Below, piece by piece: positions 1-9,294 of a DNA stretch of 64,000 nt. Position 1 is the first letter of the stretch. Each line of letters begins with the position of its first letter. Origin of the DNA: Aliiglaciecola sp. LCG003 (GTDB lineage: Bacteria > Pseudomonadota > Gammaproteobacteria > Enterobacterales > Alteromonadaceae); contig NZ_CP128185.1 of the NCBI RefSeq assembly GCF_030316135.1, forward strand, positions 3,348,001 to 3,412,000, given 5' to 3'. The notes below the pieces were generated by a model, which ran no database searches, was not told the DNA's origin, and saw nothing but the letters and a program-made list of their open reading frames with translations. Made by a program: the position numbers and the translations under genes.

Positions 1-947
1 GATTGAGCTTCCAAATGTATTTGCTGGGCAGCGCGTTCCGGTTGATAGCTGTTTTGCTGACGCTTGTAACTGCGAATTGCCCCAACCAAAAGCTGTAACT
101 CTTGCTCATGCTCGACCCGATTAACATCTACGCTGGCGGGCTGGATAACACTTGGAGCCTGATTGAATAGCATAGGCACTTGTGACAATCGACAGTAATT
201 GATAGGGGTAAAATCAGCTGAATGTTCCATGTGCAGTAAAAAGCCTTTGATCAGCCTGGTGCGTCCACGAAACTCGCGGAAACGTCCCAGTAACGCCAGT
301 AATCTTGCCTGAACAATAGATAGCTCTTGAGTCACTCGTGAGAAATTATGCTGTAGGGTGACTATCAGCAAATGTCGAAGTTCCCGGTGATTGGCGGCAA
401 TTTCACTTAATTCATCAAAGCGAAACATCTCTAACTGGTTGAGCAACTCAGAAACTTGCGATTGGGCCAATTGGTTTTCGCGGATTTTTGCATCAATAGA
501 GGATACATAACCGAACTCATTATTGATTCGACTAAATAAAACCCGCACATTATTGGCCAGCGACTCCGTCAAACTGTAAACATGTTCGGTTAAATCCGAC
601 AAGTGAGCTTGAGATTCAGCAAAGCGCTGATGTTGCAATGCTTCTTTATAATGCTCAGCCAACGTCTTTAAACTACTAAGGGTCGAGCCTATATTAGCGT
701 CGATCTGACGATTTCGCTCATCCTGCAGGCTGCCTTCCAATAATTGCCGCACGGCATTTTTCAGGCGTAGATCGGATTCAGCTTCCGGTCTCCATAAAAT
801 CCCTTGCTTGATCAAACTATCAATTAGCTTAGGACTAAATTTCGATTCATCTAAGCTACCGGACAAATAAACCTGCATGATCAGGTCAGCATGTCGGCTC
901 AGAGCGTTGAGCAGCTTAACCCCTGCCTGTAGCATGTTTTGGTTCAT
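1..947 (-). CDS. MksF/JetA-like kleisin subunit, partial (C-terminus outside window)
   Basis: My own translation of the minus strand from ATG at 947-945 stays open to the window edge (at least 315 residues, beginning MNQNMLQAGVKLLNALSRHA). It is a helical, Glu/Gln/Leu-rich protein without catalytic motifs. It starts on an ATGA overlap with the stop of the MksE-like gene, so it is translationally coupled as the third gene of the SMC operon. By position, size and character it should be the kleisin-like partner (MksF in MksBEF, JetA in Wadjet) that bridges the SMC heads. The assignment rests mainly on context and general helical composition, not on a signature motif. The 3' end, and any fourth gene such as a JetD-type nuclease, lie beyond base 1. 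Confidence 0.55.
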   Translation of the reverse strand, partial: MNQNMLQAGVKLLNALSRHADLIMQVYLSGSLDESKFSPKLIDSLIKQGILWRPEAESDLRLKNAVRQLLEGSLQDERNRQIDANIGSTLSSLKTLAEHYKEALQHQRFAESQAHLSDLTEHVYSLTESLANNVRVLFSRINNEFGYVSSIDAKIRENQLAQSQVSELLNQLEMFRFDELSEIAANHRELRHLLIVTLQHNFSRVTQELSIVQARLLALLGRFREFRGRTRLIKGFLLHMEHSADFTPINYCRLSQVPMLFNQAPSVIQPASVDVNRVEHEQELQLLVGAIRSYKRQQNSYQPERAAQQIHLEAQ

Positions 948-1579
948 AGCAAACTACCCTGCTGAACCGCATTCTCCGCTTGCTCTGCTAACGATAACGA
1001 TTCAGTTTCGTCGATGAATTTGATCACTTCGAACAAGTATTCAATTTTACCGGTCGCAATAAAAATTTGTTTATCTTGGTTTGGCTTTAACAGGTAGCCC
1101 AAATCCGTGAGGCGTTTAAAGACTTGTTTTATTTGTCCATCTGCCGTGCTGCTGGTTGAGCCAAACAGTTTGTAGTGAGAGATTTTCGCCAACTGCTCGG
1201 CAAATGCAGGCGTGTCTTCGATGGTACCTTGTAATTCGGTCAACCGAATTGCACTGCCCTGCGCCACTGGGACATCTGTGCCGCTAGCCTGTTGCACCAA
1301 TAATAACCACTCCACCAGCGGAACCAAGTGACTGGATATTTCTTGGAACTGACTGGTGAGCACTTTGCGCTCAGGCTCTGCTAAGGACTGATATGCGGCA
1401 TAGAATACTTCACCATCAGCCGCACTGGCCAAGGTTCGGTTAAGCACATTTAACTGGGCTTCAATCTTGTGACTGTTGCCGCTAGTTTTAATAAATCGCC
1501 ATGCATCTTCATCAGATACCTGACAAATAAAGTTTCCAGATAAAAGCTGCTCTAAAATTCTACCTTGCTCAGTGATCAT
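944..1579 (-). CDS. MksE/JetB-like condensin accessory protein
   Basis: A 211-residue protein of the size expected for the tandem winged-helix KITE subunits (MksE, JetB) of SMC-kleisin complexes. It reads as an N-terminal helical/winged region (FICQVSDEDAWRFI...), a central segment (FYAAYQSL, HLVPLVEWLLLV) and a C-terminal winged-helix-like tail with a hairpin (LTDLGYLLKP...IFIATGKIEYLFEVIKFI). MksE proteins bind the kleisin and help close the ring. The gene overlaps both neighbours by ATGA junctions (1576-1579 and 944-947), which implies equimolar, coupled synthesis. Family assignment is by size, domain feel and operon position. There is no catalytic motif to confirm it. Confidence 0.6.
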   Translation of the reverse strand: MITEQGRILEQLLSGNFICQVSDEDAWRFIKTSGNSHKIEAQLNVLNRTLASAADGEVFYAAYQSLAEPERKVLTSQFQEISSHLVPLVEWLLLVQQASGTDVPVAQGSAIRLTELQGTIEDTPAFAEQLAKISHYKLFGSTSSTADGQIKQVFKRLTDLGYLLKPNQDKQIFIATGKIEYLFEVIKFIDETESLSLAEQAENAVQQGSLL

Positions 1580-4500
1580 ATGCTGACCTCCTGTTCTGCC
1601 GCCTTGCGCTGGGCAAGTCGTTTACTAATGGAGCTGACTTTAGGTTGCACCACTTGAAGCTTGCGAGTGGTTTTATCAATCAAGTAACGATTATCAAACA
1701 AAGTCAGTACCTCTGACTCCGGATTTGGAAAGGCTCCCACCACACAAATATTATTGTTCTGACAAGCATCGAAAATCTTTTTCACATTGCTTTGATGCAA
1801 GGTACCCAATTCATCAATTGGCCAGTGAATGGTTGTATTGGCTTGGCCTCGCAACAAACGGGTAAACGCCAACAGGAACTTACACAAAATCAAATACGCC
1901 ATACCATGACTGGAAGACTCATTTAGTTGTCGGTCGGTGCGGATAACCAAATTAGAATTACCTTCTTTGATATGCAGTTCAATATCCAGCAGTTTACTAA
2001 TACCTCCGCTGAGGGCTGCACGCCCGAGGATATCCAATACTCGGCGCATACTTACCGCATAGTTGTCATCGGGTAACTCCACCGCGCCACTTTGCATCCA
2101 AGCCTGATATAGGGTGTTGAACTCGGCTAATTCCGGCCAAAATTCTAATTCTGATATACGCGACCTAATTTTCACCGCAGATTCTGATACGCCGTCCAAA
2201 AACAGTTCTTCGTCGACTTCTTTACTAATACGGTTGCTTTGGCTGGCGATACGCTTATCGATATCCTCCAACACATTATAATATTGAGTCAAATCGGCGC
2301 CAAAAATACGACCTTGTTCCCTTAGCCCATGTAGTTTTTGCGGCACCACTTCATTGAGTAATTGGGCCAAATGATTAACCATACGGCGATGATCAACACT
2401 GCGTATACCTTGGGCATTAACCACCGCACAATCTTCACGTGAGCGTTCCCATATATCTGCCAAACCTGTACCAGATTGGGCCGCGATCAATTGATCAAAA
2501 TGTTCTACGTATACTTTGATATCAGTCAGCAACCGCTCACGGGTTTGCAGTAAATCTTGGCCTTCTGAAATCCTTTGACCTATGCTTACTGTATCAAGCG
2601 TGGAGTTTGACGAACTATTAACAGTATCATCCAATTTGGGTAAGCTTAGCTTGGCCAAATTTCGATTAATGTTTTGCACGTCAGCATCTTGTTCACGGGC
2701 CAAACGCAATTCTTGTTCTAGCTGAATTTGATTGTCTTTAAATTGCTGACGTTGCTGTTTAAACTCAGCTTCCTGCTGATTTAACTTTCGCTCAGCCTGA
2801 CTAGCGGCTTTTTTTGCGCTACTGAGGTTTTTCTGCCATGTCACTTTATATCCAACAAAGTAGTTGGTATACCAGCGTTGATAATCTTTGACTTTATGCC
2901 TGTGAGTGTCGGTATAAGTGATATCTTTTTGTAATTGCTTAATATGCTTTTGCAGCCCACCAATTTCGTCCACATCAACACCACGATTGTCGAGCTCATC
3001 CGCTTTCCATTGTTCGGTTTTTTGCTTATCTTCCAGCGCCACTTGACGGGCTTTGGAGATATGCTGATCAACGGTATTGATTTTAGCTTGGGTATCGCCG
3101 ATTAATTGCTGCCAATGAAATTGATGTTCGGTCTGCGCTTCCCGTTGCTGATCTTTCAATTCCTGAATGTCATGGGTATGTTGCGACTGACACTTGCTCT
3201 GTTCAGCTTGGTTGGCAGCTAAACGCTTCTTATCTTGCAGTTTACGCTGGGACAACGCATGGGCATATTCTTGCTGAATTTGCTCTTTATCTTGCTGAGC
3301 CCGTTTACGATTTGCTTCGGCAGTTTTGCATTCACTTTCTTGACGAGCTTGCGCCAACTCCTTGTTACGTACCTCTTCACTGGCTTTGGATAATTCACTC
3401 TCAGCTTCATTTTGCACTTGCAAAGCTTGAGCAAGTTCTTCTTGGGTATCCGCTAGGCGCTGTTTCATCGATTGTTCCGATTCAGCATAGGCCGGGGTAT
3501 CTAAACTGTGCATATCAAGCTTCACGCCAAACAGGCTATCCCCATGTTCAGCTACGGCAGGTTTTAGATCTTTGCGTTTGAGCAGATCCGGATGAATAAC
3601 CTTGCCTAATGTCGTTTCCCAATCAGGACGTTCTTTGCGTAAAAATTCAAGCAGACTGTTTTCGCCTGGATAGAGCAGCGCTTCAACCTCAGATACCTTT
3701 TGTTGGGCGGCTTGGAATCGACGGCGGGCGTCTTCCAAGCGGCTATTTGATTGTGTGCGAGCTTGAACCGCTTGTTGGTATGCTAATTGTGTCTTACGCA
3801 GCGAATCACGGCTAGCATCCTCAACAATACCGGCTTCCTTTAATGTGGCGTCGAGTATATCTAACTGGCTTTGTTCAAACTCATCAAAGCCAGCGGTTTT
3901 TAAACTGGCAGATATTTCAGCCTGCTGAACTTTTAATTCATTCACACGTTGGCGATAAGTGTCCTCGACGGCACTCATTTGACTTTGATGTTCATCGCGT
4001 ATCTGTTGTAAGGCCTGCTGCTCATCACTTTTTTGGGTGGATAGAATGTCTTGAAGTTGGGCTTTTTGCTCAGAATAGGATTCTAACTCCAAGTTCAATT
4101 TTTCACTGATGTGGGCGATACGTTTATTAAAACTGGATTCAATATCTTGATGCTTGTCAGTTAGCAATGCATAGCGGGTTGATGCAGTTTCCAGTTCACT
4201 TTCCCATTGCGGCATCTGCTGCAAATTTTTCTGCAGGGTCTCAATGTCTTGTGATTGCCAATCGTCAAACTCTTGCTCAATTTGCTCTAAATCCGACTCT
4301 AATTTTTCAGCATCGGCTTTAGCACTGGATAAAGTTCGATTCAATTCATCACGGTTCGCTGTCCAATCGTTTTCGAGTTTCTTACTACCCAAGTGAGTTT
4401 CATCAACCTGTCCCTGCAATTTTAAAATATTGGCCGACAAAGCGCTGGTGTCCAGCGAAAACTGTTGCTTGATGGTGCTGAGTCTAGATTCAGTCTGGGC

Positions 4501-5277
4501 CAACTGATAGTCAGCTTGCTCCAAACGGGCAAATTCTGGACGAATGGCATCAAATTCTTTGATGAGGTGGCACTCGCTTATCCAGTCCTCAACGCGATTG
4601 CGGCTTAAACTGGAACTTGGCGGCTGTACCCCATCTTCTTCCAGAATGGCAGCGATCATTGCCTTGATGGTTTCCATTTTGCCTTCTTTGGAATGCACCG
4701 CTTTAGCAAGCTTTTCAATATGGCGTAAATGGTGGACTTGGTCGCACAAACTAAAAATTCGTGCGTAACCTAATAGCTCTCGATTATTGGCACTGTCGTT
4801 AAGAACACCGCGATCATTTTGCAATATAGCTTTGAATTCTTTGGTATTGAGTAAATTGGTCACCAGAACGTTTGAGCGTTTCAAGCTTCGAGCCAATTCA
4901 TTCATACTGACGCTGGAGTGTTCTCCGGCTTTGTTTTTAAATAAATAATCGTTTAAGTCAAAAGGTTTACCAATAAAACGGTAGTTGACACCATTGCCTG
5001 ATGACGCCAGCACAACTTGACACAAGTCATCTTCGTTGCGTGCGTACTCATAAATAATAAAACTCGACTCTCGAGGCAAATACCATTTTTCAAAACTGTC
5101 ACGGGTAGCCGGTACTACGCGGCTAGGATATTCACCATAAAAGACCGGAATCAAACGCTGCAGTGTGGTTTTGCCCGATGCATTAGTACCACAGATATTG
5201 GTGTGTCCATTGAGTTTCAATTCCACTACGCCAGGTAGATGGGTGTCGATAAGAATAATGCGGTGTAACCCAGGCAT
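1576..5277 (-). CDS. SMC-like coiled-coil ATPase (MksB/DUF3584-type)
   Basis: This 1233-residue protein has SMC architecture. The N-terminal head carries Walker A GTNASGKTT at about residues 30-38. A very long Gln/Glu/Lys-rich coiled coil runs from about 255 to 960, with a break near 535-600 (YPGENSLLEFLRKERPDWE...) that could be a small hinge. The C-terminal head has an SSHG motif near 1121 where SMCs have LSGGQ-type signatures, and Walker B TTIHWPIDELG near 1148-1158. Size and P-loop match the DUF3584 (PF12128) group of MukB/MksB-like proteins. Such complexes load on DNA and extrude loops in ATP-driven cycles; relatives act in chromosome organisation (MksBEF) or plasmid defence (Wadjet JetC). 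It is the first gene of the operon, unlike mksFEB and jetABCD where the SMC gene is third. Which role applies here is not decidable from sequence. Confidence 0.75.
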   Translation of the reverse strand: MPGLHRIILIDTHLPGVVELKLNGHTNICGTNASGKTTLQRLIPVFYGEYPSRVVPATRDSFEKWYLPRESSFIIYEYARNEDDLCQVVLASSGNGVNYRFIGKPFDLNDYLFKNKAGEHSSVSMNELARSLKRSNVLVTNLLNTKEFKAILQNDRGVLNDSANNRELLGYARIFSLCDQVHHLRHIEKLAKAVHSKEGKMETIKAMIAAILEEDGVQPPSSSLSRNRVEDWISECHLIKEFDAIRPEFARLEQADYQLAQTESRLSTIKQQFSLDTSALSANILKLQGQVDETHLGSKKLENDWTANRDELNRTLSSAKADAEKLESDLEQIEQEFDDWQSQDIETLQKNLQQMPQWESELETASTRYALLTDKHQDIESSFNKRIAHISEKLNLELESYSEQKAQLQDILSTQKSDEQQALQQIRDEHQSQMSAVEDTYRQRVNELKVQQAEISASLKTAGFDEFEQSQLDILDATLKEAGIVEDASRDSLRKTQLAYQQAVQARTQSNSRLEDARRRFQAAQQKVSEVEALLYPGENSLLEFLRKERPDWETTLGKVIHPDLLKRKDLKPAVAEHGDSLFGVKLDMHSLDTPAYAESEQSMKQRLADTQEELAQALQVQNEAESELSKASEEVRNKELAQARQESECKTAEANRKRAQQDKEQIQQEYAHALSQRKLQDKKRLAANQAEQSKCQSQHTHDIQELKDQQREAQTEHQFHWQQLIGDTQAKINTVDQHISKARQVALEDKQKTEQWKADELDNRGVDVDEIGGLQKHIKQLQKDITYTDTHRHKVKDYQRWYTNYFVGYKVTWQKNLSSAKKAASQAERKLNQQEAEFKQQRQQFKDNQIQLEQELRLAREQDADVQNINRNLAKLSLPKLDDTVNSSSNSTLDTVSIGQRISEGQDLLQTRERLLTDIKVYVEHFDQLIAAQSGTGLADIWERSREDCAVVNAQGIRSVDHRRMVNHLAQLLNEVVPQKLHGLREQGRIFGADLTQYYNVLEDIDKRIASQSNRISKEVDEELFLDGVSESAVKIRSRISELEFWPELAEFNTLYQAWMQSGAVELPDDNYAVSMRRVLDILGRAALSGGISKLLDIELHIKEGNSNLVIRTDRQLNESSSHGMAYLILCKFLLAFTRLLRGQANTTIHWPIDELGTLHQSNVKKIFDACQNNNICVVGAFPNPESEVLTLFDNRYLIDKTTRKLQVVQPKVSSISKRLAQRKAAEQEVSI

Positions 5278-5719
5278 AAACGTCCTACTAATTATGATGA
5301 AAGCGGCAAAACAATTCGGGATTCAAGATGCAGTTAACGCGGAGTAAGAATTCCGTTTGGGCGACGATTCTAGCGAGGTTTGGCGCAATTTAACACCGAA
5401 ATTCTGCCTAGGTAGACAGTTTACGCTGTTGAGGGGGTATAAGTGTATGATTTGCCGCGCTCTAAGGACTTATCCGAGCACAATTACGCTAGCTTAAATA
5501 ACCCTAGTTGCTGGGCAAGACGATTAGAAAAAGCATAGTGTTTAACCACTGGTGAATCTCAAGATCATTTTTAGGCAGCGCAGAGATAAACATGCCATAA
5601 AAGCTACAGGCCGTTAAATAGGCCTGCTACAAAGACGAGCCATTTAGCACTAATGCCACGGGCGGGATAATACTGTTATCCCGCCATGCCTAATGATTAA
5701 ATCGGTCGGTTAATCTGAT
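5278..5719. other. Intergenic region between SMC operon and azoR
   Basis: This 442-bp noncoding stretch should hold the SMC-operon promoter on the minus strand. A TAGAAT hexamer (plus-strand complement at 5367-5372) is a possible -10, but I found no convincing -35. It also contains two inverted repeats: CAGGCC...GGCCTG near 5607-5626 and the perfect 10-bp stem at 5661-5685. I see no coding sequence. Confidence 0.5.
5661..5685. repeat. Inverted repeat downstream of azoR
   Basis: A perfect 10-bp stem, GGCGGGATAA / TTATCCCGCC, with a 5-nt loop (TACTG) lies 35 bp past the azoR stop. No T-run follows on either strand, so an intrinsic terminator is not clearly shown. It could still end azoR transcription with Rho or stabilise the 3' end. 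Confidence 0.5.
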
Positions 5720-6307
5720 TTAAGCCACCGCCTGAATGCTAGTTTCTGCGCGATTGATAGCCGCCGCTTCATCCATCATCAAACCACTACTATCAATGAT
5801 TTCTACTTCTTTGATGCCAATAAAGCCAAGTACATGTTTCAGCCAAGGAGTGACAAAGTCCATTTCTGTGCCCAATTGCGTTCCAGCAGAAGTGATCACC
5901 ACATAAGCCTTTTTACCTTCAAGCAAACCAACCGGCCCATTTTCAGTATAGCGGAAGGTTTCTCTTGCTCTGGCAATCATGTCAATCCAAGCTTTGAATG
6001 CCGCTGGCACACCAAAATTATAGATTGGTGTAGCTATTACCAAAACACTTGAATCTTTCAACTCTTCCACCAAACCGTCAGATAAAGCCAAGATTGAGCG
6101 CTGTTCGGCAGTGCGTTCAGAGGGATCAGTAAAGTTGGCATTGATCCAGCCTTCATTCACGAAAGGAATAGAATCAGTTAAATCACGGTTTTTAACGATA
6201 TAGTCCTGTTGACTAGTTAGCTTGCTGACCAATTGGTCGGCAAGTTGGCGACTGACCGAACCATTGCTGCGCATGCTTGCATCAATTCTCAATAATTGCT
6301 TACTCAT
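5720..6307 (-). CDS. azoR: FMN-dependent NADH-azoreductase
   Basis: The flavodoxin-like quinone/azo reductase AzoR reduces quinones and azo dyes with NADH and FMN in the cytoplasm. Family landmarks are the N-terminal phosphate-loop region (LLRIDASMRSNGSVSRQLA), the P-x-YNFG-x-PAAFKAWID FMN-binding segment, and TSAGTQLGTEMDFVTPWLKHVLGFIG near the C-terminus. I place the start at 6307 (195 residues; E. coli AzoR is about 200) because the upstream in-frame ATG at 6319 would place GAGAGG, an obvious ribosome binding site for the second ATG, inside the coding sequence. It is divergent from a LysR gene 124 bp away, the usual layout for LysR-controlled oxidoreductases. Confidence 0.9.
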   Translation of the reverse strand: MSKQLLRIDASMRSNGSVSRQLADQLVSKLTSQQDYIVKNRDLTDSIPFVNEGWINANFTDPSERTAEQRSILALSDGLVEELKDSSVLVIATPIYNFGVPAAFKAWIDMIARARETFRYTENGPVGLLEGKKAYVVITSAGTQLGTEMDFVTPWLKHVLGFIGIKEVEIIDSSGLMMDEAAAINRAETSIQAVA

Positions 6308-6431
6308 AATCCTCTCCAAAAATTCAATTAAATAAACGGTGTTAAGTTAGTGAAGGCATCATACATCTTGACAATAAAGATAAAAATACGCATTTTATCA
6401 AATAACTTTTCTAAAAATCAGAAAAATAGAA

Positions 6432-7379
6432 ATGAGTAAGCTAGATGAAATGCGGGTATTTGTTACCCTGATTGAGACTCAATCAGCAACTAGAACAGCT
6501 GAAAAGCTAGGGGTTGCAAATTCGGCGGTAAGTCGAAGAATGAAAGATCTTGAACAAAGACTAGGGGTGCAACTGGTTAAACGCACCACTCGTAAAATGA
6601 ACATTACCCTAGATGGCGAGCTTTATTTTGCACGCTGCAAGCAAATATTAGACGACCTCGAAGAGGCCGAAAGACAAGTAATGCGTGCGTCGGGAGATTT
6701 AAGTGGCAATATCAAAATCGCCACCCCCCTTAGTTTCGGCATTGGCCATCTTTCTTCTGCAATTGCTGCATTTATGCATCTTCATGAAAAGGTCAATATC
6801 GACTTGGACATGAGCGATAGACGGGTTGATATTGTGGAAGAAGGCTTTGACTTGGCGTTACGCATAGGCAATTTGGATGATTCAAGCCTAAGAGCGCGCA
6901 AGTTATCAGCGGTTAAGCATGTAGTTTGTTGTTCGCCTTCTTTACTAAAAGGATTTGGCCCCATTCAAAATCCGAATGATTTAAAACAGCTACCGGCACT
7001 TTGCTATTCAAATATCAAACAACCTAATCGATGGCGCTATACTAGCAAAGAAGGAATCAGCGGTCAGGTTAGTGTCACGCCCCGTTTGCTGAGTAGCAAT
7101 GGCGATGCATTGCGCGATGCTGCCATTGCGGGCTTAGGCGTAGTGTGTGAACCAACCTTCATTTGTCATACAGCCATAAAACAAGGACTGCTGGTTCCGG
7201 TGTTAACTGACTATCAGTGGTTTGACATGAATCTTTATGCGTTATACCCGCAAACTCGATATCTATCTGCTCGAACCCGTACGCTGATTGATTTTCTGGC
7301 TAAGCGATTTGGCGACACACCCTACTGGGATAGTTGCTTTGAAGCGCAAAAACACAATTTTCCGCAAGCAAGGTCGTGA
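6432..7379 (+). CDS. LysR-family transcriptional regulator
   Basis: A 315-residue LysR-type regulator. The N-terminal winged helix-turn-helix (about residues 1-60) contains the typical SATRTAEKLGVANSAVSRRM helix-turn-helix and the RLGVQLVKRTTRKMNIT wing. The effector-binding domain (about 90-300) has the two-lobed periplasmic-binding fold pattern, including DLALRIGNLDDSSLRARKL, common in the CrgA/AaeR-like subgroup. It is divergently transcribed from azoR, so it probably controls azoR and itself from the shared 124-bp region, where a TTGACA at 6368-6373 may be part of a promoter. The inducer is unknown; for azoR partners it is often a quinone or another electrophile. Confidence 0.88.
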   Translation: MSKLDEMRVFVTLIETQSATRTAEKLGVANSAVSRRMKDLEQRLGVQLVKRTTRKMNITLDGELYFARCKQILDDLEEAERQVMRASGDLSGNIKIATPLSFGIGHLSSAIAAFMHLHEKVNIDLDMSDRRVDIVEEGFDLALRIGNLDDSSLRARKLSAVKHVVCCSPSLLKGFGPIQNPNDLKQLPALCYSNIKQPNRWRYTSKEGISGQVSVTPRLLSSNGDALRDAAIAGLGVVCEPTFICHTAIKQGLLVPVLTDYQWFDMNLYALYPQTRYLSARTRTLIDFLAKRFGDTPYWDSCFEAQKHNFPQARS

Positions 7380-7445
7380 AAAATTCAAGCCAACTGGGTT
7401 AGATAAGATATAATCAGCAACATTGTAGGATTTTTAAGGGCCAAG

Positions 7446-8144
7446 ATGAAAAAGTATTGTTATATATTGGTAATGTTATTAATTAGTTGCGCCGCTCATG
7501 GGAATGAAGAGCCCGCTGTAGAAGCGCCTAAGCCTCTTGACCCAAGCTATTATGGGACCCATGGCATGCTGTTATTTAGTAGCGGTTCAATTTTATATGC
7601 ATCGAATCAAGCCAAGTATCGCAGACCTCACAATGCGCAAATCATCTATAAACTTGAATCCAAGAGTGCCGCCTTAGTTTACTTAGTAAAAGATGCGGAT
7701 TTGGTTACGATTATACCTGAGCCGTTCAACTTGCAAAGGTTAATGCGTGGTGAGGAAGTCACCGTTAAAGCTGATGTCTATGTCGGTCATTATGAGCGTC
7801 AAGGAAGCCTTATATACGAACAATTGGAAGTCACCTTTGCCGATCAAAAATATGTGAGAATGTTAGAGAATTTCAAAGCCCCGACGGGCAAGCAAACCTA
7901 TGACTTGGTAGAGCTTAGCAGCAACGCGCGTTTGTTAGTCCACCAAATCCAAGGTGCACCAAGCTATGACCATGTTATTCTGCTAATGCAAGATGTCATG
8001 TGTAGCACCGATGTATATGCACAAACTTCTGTACCAGATGAAAATTATCTTATCACTCGCTTGAGCTTTTGCGGCTCGATGAAACCAATTTATTATGAAA
8101 CTCAGGATTTTGCCGAAGGCATTTCCGATGCTGGCTCATACTGA
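7446..8144 (+). CDS. Exported protein of unknown function
   Basis: I do not recognise this 232-residue protein. It starts with a signal peptide (MKKYCYILVMLLISCAAHG). LISC could serve as a lipobox with Cys15, or a type I peptidase could cleave after AHG. The mature part is mixed beta-rich sequence with a few late cysteines (MCSTDVY, LSFCGSMKP) that may form a disulfide in the periplasm. A clean AAGGG ribosome binding site precedes the ATG. It sits alone between LysR and the convergent Old Yellow Enzyme gene, with a strong shared stem-loop after its stop. No function can be inferred. Confidence 0.75.
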   Translation: MKKYCYILVMLLISCAAHGNEEPAVEAPKPLDPSYYGTHGMLLFSSGSILYASNQAKYRRPHNAQIIYKLESKSAALVYLVKDADLVTIIPEPFNLQRLMRGEEVTVKADVYVGHYERQGSLIYEQLEVTFADQKYVRMLENFKAPTGKQTYDLVELSSNARLLVHQIQGAPSYDHVILLMQDVMCSTDVYAQTSVPDENYLITRLSFCGSMKPIYYETQDFAEGISDAGSY

Positions 8145-8190
8145 ATCAACAATTCCCCCTAATATTGACCTGTATGCCTACAAATAAGCT

Positions 8191-8219
8191 TTCGGCTATG
8201 TAAATCCTACATAGCCGAA
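8191..8219. terminator. Bidirectional stem-loop between convergent genes
   Basis: A perfect 12-bp stem TTCGGCTATGTA / TACATAGCCGAA with a 5-nt loop sits between the convergent stops at 8144 and 8230. Position and stability suggest it ends transcription from both sides. Flanking T-runs are short. Confidence 0.6.
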
Positions 8220-8229
8220 CCAGTTAATC

Positions 8230-9294
8230 TTAAGATGCAGTTGGATAATCTATATAGCCTTCGTCTCCATGGGTGTAGAAGGTCGCTTCATCCGGTTGTT
8301 GCAAGGGTACACCATTTTTAAAACGGTAGGCCAAGTCTGGGTTGGCAATGTAGGCTGAACCAAATGCTACCGCTGCTAATGAGCCTTTTTCGATTGCTTG
8401 GCTCGCCTCAGCCTGATCATATCCCATGTTACCTATCAAATTTCCTTGATATCCTTTGGATGCAATAGCAATTACATCACCGGTTTGTTTCTGCTGAAAG
8501 TCCGCGCGCATCATGTGCAAATAAGCCAATTTACGCGAATTAAGTTTTTCCACAACATAAGCCAACATTCCCATAGGATCACTATCAATCATACTGTTGA
8601 AACTATTCAGTGGCGACAAACGCAAGCCTACTCTACCGCTACCCCAAATATTGATAACCGCATCTAGTACTTCAAACAATAAACGGGAGCGGTTTTCCAA
8701 ACTTCCGCCATACTGGTCATCCCGTTTGTTTGAACCATCCCGTAGAAATTGATCAAGTAAATAGCCGTTGGCACCATGTACTTCGACACCATCGAAACCG
8801 GCAGCTTTAGCGTTTATGGCAGCCTTAGCAAAGCCTTCAACAATGGCATGAATTGCATCCGCCGTTAAGCTCTCTGGTTGAACATAGGCTTTCTTACCCT
8901 CTGGTGTATGCACTTCGCCGTCGATGGCAATTGGGCTCGGAGCAACCGGTGTTGCCCCGTCATTGAGCACAGGATGGCAAGCTCTTCCACCGTGCCAAAT
9001 TTGCAAAAATATTTTGCCCCCTTGCTGATGAACTTCATCTGTAACTTTGCGCCATGCAGCGACTTGTTGGTCTGAGTAGATGCCAGGTTCCCGATAAAAA
9101 GCAGAGTTTCCTTCAATTGCCATGGTAGCTTCAGCGATGATAAGACCGGCCCCTGCACGCTGACCATAGTAGGTGGCCATTCGATCCGTTGGAATATGAT
9201 CGACTGTGGCCCGGCAACGAGTTAAGGGAGCCATGATCACACGGTTCTGCAAATTGATATCCCCAAGCTTAACGGGAGTAAATAATTCAGACAT
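8230..9294 (-). CDS. Old Yellow Enzyme-type ene-reductase (NemA-like)
   Basis: This 354-residue TIM-barrel flavoprotein of the NADH:flavin oxidoreductase/OYE family reduces activated C=C bonds of electrophiles such as N-ethylmaleimide, nitro-aromatics or enones using NAD(P)H and FMN. Motifs in order: LFTPVKLGDINLQNRVIMAPLTRCRA at the N-terminus, HGGRACHP in the substrate pocket, GFDGVEVHGANGYLLDQFL with the H-x-x-N pair that binds substrate, DQYGGSLENRSRL, and VAFGSAYIANPDL near the flavin phosphate site. AAGGAA lies upstream of the ATG. Full length and apparently intact. The adjacent azoR suggests a local electrophile/quinone detoxification group, though the two genes are not in one operon. 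Confidence 0.88.
   Translation of the reverse strand: MSELFTPVKLGDINLQNRVIMAPLTRCRATVDHIPTDRMATYYGQRAGAGLIIAEATMAIEGNSAFYREPGIYSDQQVAAWRKVTDEVHQQGGKIFLQIWHGGRACHPVLNDGATPVAPSPIAIDGEVHTPEGKKAYVQPESLTADAIHAIVEGFAKAAINAKAAGFDGVEVHGANGYLLDQFLRDGSNKRDDQYGGSLENRSRLLFEVLDAVINIWGSGRVGLRLSPLNSFNSMIDSDPMGMLAYVVEKLNSRKLAYLHMMRADFQQKQTGDVIAIASKGYQGNLIGNMGYDQAEASQAIEKGSLAAVAFGSAYIANPDLAYRFKNGVPLQQPDEATFYTHGDEGYIDYPTAS

Noticed and set aside
3312-5238. Several plus-strand frames opposite the SMC gene
   Set aside because: All lie in the complement of the long coiled coil and head; their composition mirrors the Gln/Glu codon bias rather than protein-like sequence.
1-5277. Calling this a Wadjet defence system
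   Set aside because: No JetD nuclease is in view and the gene order differs; an MksBEF-like chromosomal role is equally possible.
5430-5465. Possible plus-strand promoter (TTTACG ... TATGAT) in the SMC-azoR gap
   Set aside because: No plus-strand gene or RNA terminator follows, and spacing is not ideal.
5661-5685. Perfect 10-bp stem as an intrinsic terminator
   Set aside because: No T-run on either side, so I list it only as an inverted repeat.
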